Assembly (NCBI RefSeq): GCF_026723765.1
Contig: NZ_CP113524.1
Span: 2,403,001 to 2,467,000, forward strand
Source of the DNA: Lacrimispora xylanolytica
GTDB taxonomy: Bacteria > Bacillota > Clostridia > Lachnospirales > Lachnospiraceae
Reading direction: 5' to 3'
DNA: 64,000 nt
A program made the translations under genes and the position numbers. Positions 58,683 to 64,000 of the stretch are shown here, one piece after another. How positions within the stretch are numbered: position 1 is the first letter of the stretch; the number at the start of each line of letters is the position of its first letter. A model generated the notes under the pieces. The model was not told the DNA's origin. It was given only the letters and a program-made list of their open reading frames with translations, and ran no database searches.

Positions 58683-59639
58683 TTACCTTACCAATGCTTC
58701 CGTCAGTCCCTTTGCTGCTGCCTGTATGGCAAGAGGACTAGTGGTATTCAAAGAGCCATCCAGATAAACGACTTGCTGGTTCCTGACCGCCGTTAAATTA
58801 TTCCATACAGCAGACGCTTCCAGGGACGTTACAAGGCCTTTGGCATCGGAGATAAAGTCCTGAAAAATAATATAATCCGGATCCAGCTCAGACAGAGTCT
58901 CTAAAGAAATTACGCCCCATTCCTCAGGATATCCATCTGGTATGGAGAGTCCAAAGCCGGAGGTTTTATCATAATAGTAAGGATATCGGGAGGTTCCAAG
59001 GGCAAATACTCCACCCTTTCCATCGGAACGAACAAAAACCGCCGTTTTATCGCCTATGCCTGCAAGCTTTTCTCCTGCTTCCGACATGATTTTTTCTGTT
59101 TCCCTGATTCGCTGCTCTGCTAAGTTTTCCTTACCTGCAATCTTGGCACAATCACGTATGGAATCCTGCCAGCTTGCTGTATAATCCAGCATAACTACCG
59201 GAGCTATTCGTGTCAGCTGGTCATATATTTCATTTACTCCCCCATGTCCGTTAAAGGTAACGATGACATCTGGCTCTGCTGCAAGAATTGCTTCCAAGTT
59301 AAGCTGACGTGCACTTCCTAAGTCAATAATATCCGCGGTTCCCTTAAAGGGGCGAAGCGTTTCAAATTCTTCCAGCGCTTTCATGGCTGTTCCTGTATTA
59401 GCACCAGCGGAAGCAATTGGGGGCGTATCCAGTGCAAAGAAATACTCCAGATACATGGAATGCAGGATTGCGATTCTCTCCGGCTGCTTCTCTAAAACCA
59501 CCTCATGCCCTGCCGCGTCTTTAAAACTTCTTGGCCACTGGGAACCAGTGACTGCCGTCTCTTTGGGCGCTTTGGTACAACCACTGATCAGGCAGGAGAA
59601 AACTGCAATGGAAAGAAGTATTCTCATCATTTTTTTCAT
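58683..59639 (-). CDS. Iron-chelate-type substrate-binding lipoprotein
   Basis: This is the extracellular receptor of the FecCD transporter. The 318-residue precursor has a lipoprotein signal (ILLSIAVFSCLISGC, Cys near residue 21), then two lobes joined by a long helix as in FepB/FhuD/BtuF-type proteins: DAAGHEVVLEKQPERIAILH at the start and DPDYIIFQDFISDAKGL later. The ligand class (siderophore, heme, cobalamin or another chelate) cannot be decided by eye. GGAGGATATGAC precedes its ATG. It heads the transporter/nitrogenase-like set, behind an AraC regulator gene on the same strand. Confidence 0.92.
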   Translation of the reverse strand: MKKMMRILLSIAVFSCLISGCTKAPKETAVTGSQWPRSFKDAAGHEVVLEKQPERIAILHSMYLEYFFALDTPPIASAGANTGTAMKALEEFETLRPFKGTADIIDLGSARQLNLEAILAAEPDVIVTFNGHGGVNEIYDQLTRIAPVVMLDYTASWQDSIRDCAKIAGKENLAEQRIRETEKIMSEAGEKLAGIGDKTAVFVRSDGKGGVFALGTSRYPYYYDKTSGFGLSIPDGYPEEWGVISLETLSELDPDYIIFQDFISDAKGLVTSLEASAVWNNLTAVRNQQVVYLDGSLNTTSPLAIQAAAKGLTEALVR

Positions 59640-59726
59640 GTCATATCCTCCAGGTACTGAATGATGTGTTCCGTATTCAACTCATACAGTATAGCAATGG
59701 AAGAAATTGATTGGAATGGAATAATC

Positions 59727-60557
59727 CTAAGATGGACATGGATTATTCCTGAATTTCTCACGAAAGCCGCTGGGTGTTATTCCAAACTGCTTTTTAAATA
59801 ACCTGCTAAAATACAGTGGATCATCGTAACCAACTCCCCGGGCAACGTCACTGATTAAAGCATCACTTGTAATGAGAATTTCCTTTGCACGATTTAAGCG
59901 GTACCGGAGAAGATAATCTCCCGGCCCCATTCCGGCATAGCTTCGAAATACATAAAACAAACGGTTTGCAGTCACTCCATTTTGTTCCGCCAGTCCTCCT
60001 ACCGTCAGCCCCTCCATATAATAATCGTGAATATAGGAACGGACAGATTTAAAAAGCATATGGGAGCTGTCACTTGTCTGGCTCGCAGCACTGATAAACA
60101 TTTCCTCCAAAATGCAGCGAAACAACACTTCTGACTGAAAGGAAGAAAGGGCCCCGGGTTCTGAAAAAGCTCTGCGAAGACGCCATAAAAGACCGTTCAG
60201 CCTGGGGCTATGCCCAACCGTCAGTTCAAAATGGGTATCAGGAAGAAACTCTCCCTCCGGCTTCTTCCCTGTTATGTCATAAAAAACAGATATGTATTCC
60301 CACCTTCTATTTCCCAGAACAAGCTTGTCTAACATCATATCCGGCACACCATGAATGATTTTCCGGGAATCTGTGGTATAGAGAGTTCCATCAAAGGCAT
60401 ACTGCGCCCTTCCGCTGATGGGAAATATAAATCCACGAAATGGGGCCGTTTTCTGTCTGCCGGAAGATCCTGGCTCTATTGCATAGTGATAAACCCCTTG
60501 TACACATATAGAGGCATTGGAGTAGCTTTTTATAAACTGTTCTAATTCTGCATCCAT
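59727..60557 (-). CDS. AraC-family regulator of the transporter/nitrogenase-like operon
   Basis: The 276-residue regulator has an N-terminal sensor half (about 1-165, with FRGFIFPISGRAQYAFDG) and a C-terminal AraC domain (about 172-270, with LTVGGLAEQNGVTANRLFYVFRS and LISDVARGVGYDDPLYFSRLFKKQFGITP). Regulators of this kind next to siderophore transporters often bind the imported ferric chelate. It lies directly upstream of the binding-protein gene on the same strand; the 87-base gap contains AATAATCC...GGATTATT and a TATACT-type -10 with a poor -35, fitting activator-dependent expression. Confidence 0.88.
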   Translation of the reverse strand: MDAELEQFIKSYSNASICVQGVYHYAIEPGSSGRQKTAPFRGFIFPISGRAQYAFDGTLYTTDSRKIIHGVPDMMLDKLVLGNRRWEYISVFYDITGKKPEGEFLPDTHFELTVGHSPRLNGLLWRLRRAFSEPGALSSFQSEVLFRCILEEMFISAASQTSDSSHMLFKSVRSYIHDYYMEGLTVGGLAEQNGVTANRLFYVFRSYAGMGPGDYLLRYRLNRAKEILITSDALISDVARGVGYDDPLYFSRLFKKQFGITPSGFREKFRNNPCPS

Positions 60558-60754
60558 AGTTCTATCTCTTTTCTTATCTTTTTAAGTTAGTCGTGTCTAA
60601 CTATCAAATTATACTATTTCTCCTGGTTTCCCGCAAGCAAAGGTGGAAAAATGACGCAGAAATACAATCATTTCCACATTCTTTTCCCCATATTTTCATA
60701 CTTTATGATATACTGAATTTGAATGTGAACAAAAAGAAAGGTGGTAGTTCTAAT

Positions 60755-61543
60755 ATGTTCCGCAAACAGCTTCTCTTTTTTTCTGCTCTCTGTGTTCTAA
60801 TTTTATCCGGGTGCAATCAAAAGAATTATATCAAAACCGTCTCCCCGGAAGCTTCCAAGGTGGAAAGCCAGGCAAGCACCATTGTAATCAGAGATTATTC
60901 AGAAAAACCAGTCACTCATCCAGTCATCACCACATCAATAAAAACGCATAAAGACAAAAATGTCTCCATTCAATATCCTGCAATCTCTAATTTAGAAGAT
61001 AAGAAAAAAGAAGAAAGCGTCAATCAACTGCTGAAAGACAATGCCCTCAGCTTTCTAAGCATTGCTTCCGTTGATTCCTTAAAGGACACAGTGATTGTTG
61101 ATGCTGAAATTATTTCTGCTGATCCCAAACGGATTACAGCCGTTTACACCGGTACCTTTTACGCAGAGGGAGCTGCACATCCTATTAATCTCTTTTACAC
61201 AAATACAATTGATATCAACCAGGTGAAGGATCTTGGTCTGACAGATTTTGCAAATCCCGAGGCTCTGGCAGAGTACGTTCTTTCCGATCAGGTGAAATTC
61301 TACAATGCTTCCCCGGAACTTACAGAAGCACTTATGGATGCAAGAACGCAGATGGACCTTTCTTCGTATGTCAAATTATTCCAGGAAGCTGACTTTCCCA
61401 TTAAGACAAAGCTGCCGGGTGGAACCCCAGCATTCCCGGATTCCTTTAGTTATGAAGACAAGGGAAACATCATTTTCTCCATTCCAGTGCCCCATGCTTT
61501 AGGCGATTCTGCCCTGGTTTCTTACACTCCTGTGACAAAATAG
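60755..61543 (+). CDS. Lipoprotein with DUF3298/RsiV-like domain
   Basis: The 262-residue precursor has a lipoprotein signal (FFSALCVLILSGC, Cys near residue 20) and an extracellular domain whose pattern (TTSIKTHKDKNVSIQYPAIS, then a PINLFYTNTIDINQVKDLGLTDF stretch) fits the DUF4163/DUF3298 pair seen in RsiV and PdaC. Role unknown; cell-envelope or peptidoglycan sensing is possible. The ATG at 60755 follows AAAGGTGG and fits the signal peptide; the longer open frame does not. It is divergent from the AraC gene and followed by its own gap before uraA. Confidence 0.75.
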   Translation: MFRKQLLFFSALCVLILSGCNQKNYIKTVSPEASKVESQASTIVIRDYSEKPVTHPVITTSIKTHKDKNVSIQYPAISNLEDKKKEESVNQLLKDNALSFLSIASVDSLKDTVIVDAEIISADPKRITAVYTGTFYAEGAAHPINLFYTNTIDINQVKDLGLTDFANPEALAEYVLSDQVKFYNASPELTEALMDARTQMDLSSYVKLFQEADFPIKTKLPGGTPAFPDSFSYEDKGNIIFSIPVPHALGDSALVSYTPVTK

Positions 61544-61552
61544 GAAAAATAG

Positions 61553-61581
61553 TTGCCATTTACTCCTTTCTCTGTTAAAAT
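61553..61581 (+). promoter_or_regulatory. Promoter of uraA-upp
   Basis: TTGCCA (61553-61558), a 17-base spacer and TAAAAT (61576-61581) lie 33 bases before uraA. The untranslated leader is too short for a PyrR attenuator. Confidence 0.65.
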
Positions 61582-61614
61582 AGGACGGAAAATAAATAGA
61601 AATGGAGTCGAAAA

Positions 61615-62955
61615 ATGAGTAATAAAGAAAAACTCACCACGCGAGATTATCTGCTCAGTATCCAGCATCTGTTCGCTATGTTTGGCGCAACCGTACTGGT
61701 TCCTTTGCTGACTGGTCTCAACCCATCGCTGGCACTATTTTCTGCAGGCGTTGGTACCTTAATATTCCACTGCTGTACTAAATTTAAGGTTCCTGTGTTT
61801 CTTGGTTCTTCCTTCGCATTTCTGGCCGCCGTTAGCTCTATCATCCGCCCGGAAGGAACCGTGATTCCAGAGAACGTACCTTTAGCACAGGGTGGAATTA
61901 TTTTTGCCGGTTTAGTCTATCTTTTCTTTTCCCTTCTTGTTTTTATCGTAGGTTCGGACAAGATTAAGAGGATATTCCCTCCGGTAGTAACAGGTCCTGT
62001 CATTGTAGTAATCGGAATTAACCTTGCAAGCACGGCAATCAATGATGCTACCGGCAACCTAAGCCTTGCCGACGGAATGACTCCAGCCATAGCGTTAAAC
62101 CTGGGAATTGCCTTATTTACCCTGCTTGTAGTAATCCTATGCTCTATCTTCGCACACGGATTCTTTAAGCTTGTCCCGATTCTTATCGGAATTGCGGCAG
62201 GTTATTTGTTGTGCATAATTTTAGGAAGCTTAGGCGTCTTTCACATGGACTATTCCGCCATTACATCTGCAGCCTGGATCAACATTCCTTATGTAACCAA
62301 AGATCTAAATGGAGTAGCTTTCATGACAGTTCCAAAATTCAGCCTGGGAGCAATTCTCTCCATCGCACCGATTGCCTGTGTTACGTTTATGGAGCACATC
62401 GGTGACATTACTACCAATGGAACAGTCGTAGGAAAAGACTTCTTAAAAGATCCCGGACTCCACCGCACTCTTATGGGTGATGGTGTTGCAACTCTTTTTG
62501 CAGGTTTCACAGGCGGTCCAGCTAATACTACTTATGCGGAAAACACTGGAGTGCTTGCAACTACAAAGAACTATAACCCAAGACTTCTTCGTATTACCGC
62601 AGTGTTTGCAATCATTTTAGGTCTATTTGGAAAAATGGGCGCAATTCTTCAGACCATACCCGGTCCTGTAAAAGGCGGCGTTGAAATCATGCTCTTTGGT
62701 ATGATTGCTGCCGTAGGTATCCGTTCTCTTGCCGAATCAGATTTGGATTTTACACATAGCAGAAATTTATCCATTGTTGGACTTATTCTGGTGTTTGGTC
62801 TTGGATTTGGCCAGATCGGCGGTCTTAATGCAGAGATCGGTTCTGTTACTTTAAACATTTCAGGCCTTTTCATCGCAGTTGTAGTAGGTGTCATTATGAA
62901 CCTGATTCTGCCGGAAACCCCTGATACAACAAGAGATTCAAGAAAGGACAAATAA
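61615..62955 (+). CDS. uraA: Uracil permease
   Basis: This is a nucleobase:cation symporter of the NCS2 family, 446 residues, about fourteen hydrophobic segments. The start [29 protein letters not shown] with its conserved [15 protein letters not shown], and the late [21 protein letters not shown] with the substrate-binding Glu are uracil-permease hallmarks. It is followed after 4 bases by upp, so uracil is imported and converted directly to UMP. Confidence 0.95.
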   Translation: MSNKEKLTTRDYLLSIQHLFAMFGATVLVPLLTGLNPSLALFSAGVGTLIFHCCTKFKVPVFLGSSFAFLAAVSSIIRPEGTVIPENVPLAQGGIIFAGLVYLFFSLLVFIVGSDKIKRIFPPVVTGPVIVVIGINLASTAINDATGNLSLADGMTPAIALNLGIALFTLLVVILCSIFAHGFFKLVPILIGIAAGYLLCIILGSLGVFHMDYSAITSAAWINIPYVTKDLNGVAFMTVPKFSLGAILSIAPIACVTFMEHIGDITTNGTVVGKDFLKDPGLHRTLMGDGVATLFAGFTGGPANTTYAENTGVLATTKNYNPRLLRITAVFAIILGLFGKMGAILQTIPGPVKGGVEIMLFGMIAAVGIRSLAESDLDFTHSRNLSIVGLILVFGLGFGQIGGLNAEIGSVTLNISGLFIAVVVGVIMNLILPETPDTTRDSRKDK

Positions 62956-62959
62956 CATT

Positions 62960-63601
62960 ATGGATTTTTCAATGGACAATGTAACCGTTTTTACCCACCC
63001 CCTGATTCAGCACAAAATTTCTATCTTAAGAGATAAAAGAACAGGCACCAATGAATTCCGTGCTCTTATTGAAGAAATTGCTATGCTGATGGGCTTTGAA
63101 GCCTTAAGAGATCTCCCTTTACAGGATGTAGAAGTAGAGACTCCAATCGAAACCTGCATGACTCCAATGATTGCCGGCAAGAAAATGGCAATCGTACCAA
63201 TTCTCCGCGCAGGACTGGGTATGGTAAATGGTATTTTGGCTCTGGTTCCTTCTGCAAAAGTAGGACACATCGGCTTATACCGGGACGAAGTGACTCACGA
63301 GCCTCACGAGTATTACTGTAAGCTTCCAAGCCCAATCGAACAGAGAACCATCGTTGTCACAGATCCTATGGTAGCGACCGGCGGTTCTGCAGTTGAAGCA
63401 ATCAATTTCATCAAGCAGTACGGCGGCAAACACATTAAATTCATGTGTATCATTGCTGCTCCAGAAGGCTTAAAGAAGCTTCAGGAAGCTCATCCTGATA
63501 TTCAGATTTATGTAGGACATTTAGACCGTGGATTAAATGAGAATGCCTACATCTGTCCAGGACTTGGCGATGCAGGCGATCGTATTTTCGGAACAAAATA
63601 G
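62960..63601 (+). CDS. upp: Uracil phosphoribosyltransferase
   Basis: Upp makes UMP from uracil and PRPP. The 213-residue enzyme shows [24 protein letters not shown] at the start, RAGLGMVNG, the PRPP loop [17 protein letters not shown] (about 131-147) and the uracil-binding [16 protein letters not shown] at the end. The first ATG has a weak ribosome site; an ATG four codons later is an alternative. It ends at a strong terminator. Confidence 0.97.
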   Translation: MDFSMDNVTVFTHPLIQHKISILRDKRTGTNEFRALIEEIAMLMGFEALRDLPLQDVEVETPIETCMTPMIAGKKMAIVPILRAGLGMVNGILALVPSAKVGHIGLYRDEVTHEPHEYYCKLPSPIEQRTIVVTDPMVATGGSAVEAINFIKQYGGKHIKFMCIIAAPEGLKKLQEAHPDIQIYVGHLDRGLNENAYICPGLGDAGDRIFGTK

Positions 63602-63616
63602 AGATTTAATAGATAG

Positions 63617-63661
63617 AAACAGGGGTACAAGACTTCATTCAAGTTTTGTACCCCTGTTTTT
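63617..63661. terminator. Terminator between upp and the MFS gene
   Basis: AAACAGGGGTACAA (63617-63630) pairs perfectly with TTGTACCCCTGTTT (63646-63659), followed by TT. It overlaps the end of the converging MFS gene and can act in both directions. Confidence 0.85.
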
Positions 63662-64000
63662 ATGTTGTAAGATGATTGTATACACGTTCCTTCCGGCCCA
63701 ATACCAGTAAAGCCCCGGTGATTAAAACCACTCCCATTAAGGCTGGTGATACATGGCCAAGCAATACATAGAGCTGGCCCCCAATGACCGGTCCTGCAAT
63801 TCTTGCCAGGGATTGTATGGCCTGGCTCCCACCCTGCACTCTCCCCTGTTCGCTTGATTCCACCGACTTAGAAATCATACCATTAAAGGATGGTCCAAAA
63901 ATGGAATCACCAAATCCAAAGACAAACATACCTAAAATGAAAAAGGGATAGAAGGAAAACAAGGCGGATACTGCAATCAAACAATACCCTAATATCTCAG
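63660..64000 (-). CDS. MFS transporter, C-terminal part (cut by the window edge)
   Basis: The frame is open to the right edge, so only the last 113 or so residues are seen. They contain three hydrophobic segments and the loop SKSVESSEQGRVQGGSQAIQSLARIAGPVIGG, typical of drug-efflux major facilitator proteins of the TetA/MdtG kind (motif near helix 11). The substrate is not identifiable. Confidence 0.8.
   Translation of the reverse strand, partial: EILGYCLIAVSALFSFYPFFILGMFVFGFGDSIFGPSFNGMISKSVESSEQGRVQGGSQAIQSLARIAGPVIGGQLYVLLGHVSPALMGVVLITGALLVLGRKERVYNHLTT

Noticed and set aside
61553-61614. PyrR attenuator or riboswitch before uraA
   Set aside because: The promoter lies so close to uraA that the leader is only about 25 bases long and shows no hairpin.
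1-64000. CRISPR arrays, rRNA genes, transposases, integrases or prophage genes
   Set aside because: I saw no regularly spaced repeats, rRNA-like sequence or recognisable recombinase proteins in the window.

Overview
The window is chromosomal DNA of a Gram-positive anaerobe, most likely a Lachnospiraceae / clostridial cluster XIVa bacterium of the Lacrimispora-Hungatella kind. This rests on gene content and order (plsX-acpP-rnc-smc-ftsY, pduL-ackA-yceD-rpmF, sufCBDSU, UPF0237-UPF0210), clostridial AGGAGG ribosome binding sites, the two-gene agr-type quorum system and the absence of aerobic respiratory genes. The assignment is inference from the sequence only.

Layout. 0-3.6 kb: an Agr-like quorum-sensing locus. 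agrB, a Cys-less agrD and a small basic ORF run leftward; an AgrC-like kinase and a LytTR regulator run rightward; a putative LytTR direct repeat lies between them. 3.6-11.5 kb: the housekeeping block plsX-acpP-rnc-smc-ftsY-ilvA (minus strand). 11.6-40.4 kb: a long accessory segment that separates plsX from its usual upstream partner rpmF. It holds a MATE exporter, a YczE-like membrane protein, a three-enzyme flavin/SDR reductase cluster with a divergent AraC regulator, a PTS sugar locus (IIB, IIC, class II aldolase, PRD regulator, IIA, LacI, PfkB kinase), the plus-strand sufCBDSU Fe-S assembly operon, an orphan Na+-pump pair oadG-oadB behind a structured leader, and a sugar ABC transporter with AraC, GH43 and an SGNH acetylesterase (probably acetylated arabinoxylan oligosaccharides).

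40.5-52.8 kb: housekeeping again, with rpmF, yceD, ackA, pduL (acetyl-CoA to acetate), tmcAL, NUDIX, a MIF-family protein, a methyltransferase, the UPF0210/UPF0237 pair, an MBL hydrolase, coaE, a polA whose 5'-nuclease domain looks inactivated, and an orphan zinc-finger membrane protein. A tRNA-Leu(CAA) follows.

53.1-60.6 kb is the most striking part. An AraC regulator, a siderophore/tetrapyrrole-type binding lipoprotein and two FecCD permeases are followed on the same strand by a nitrogenase-like three-gene set (NifH-like ATPase plus two NifD/NifK-like subunits). Cysteines at the P-cluster positions are 3 + 1, as expected for a single [4Fe-4S] cluster like that of the tetrapyrrole reductases; no cofactor-assembly genes and no ABC ATPase gene are present. 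I read this as an import-and-reduce system for an unknown metal chelate or macrocycle. 60.7-64 kb: a lipoprotein, the uraA-upp uracil salvage operon and the end of an MFS exporter gene.
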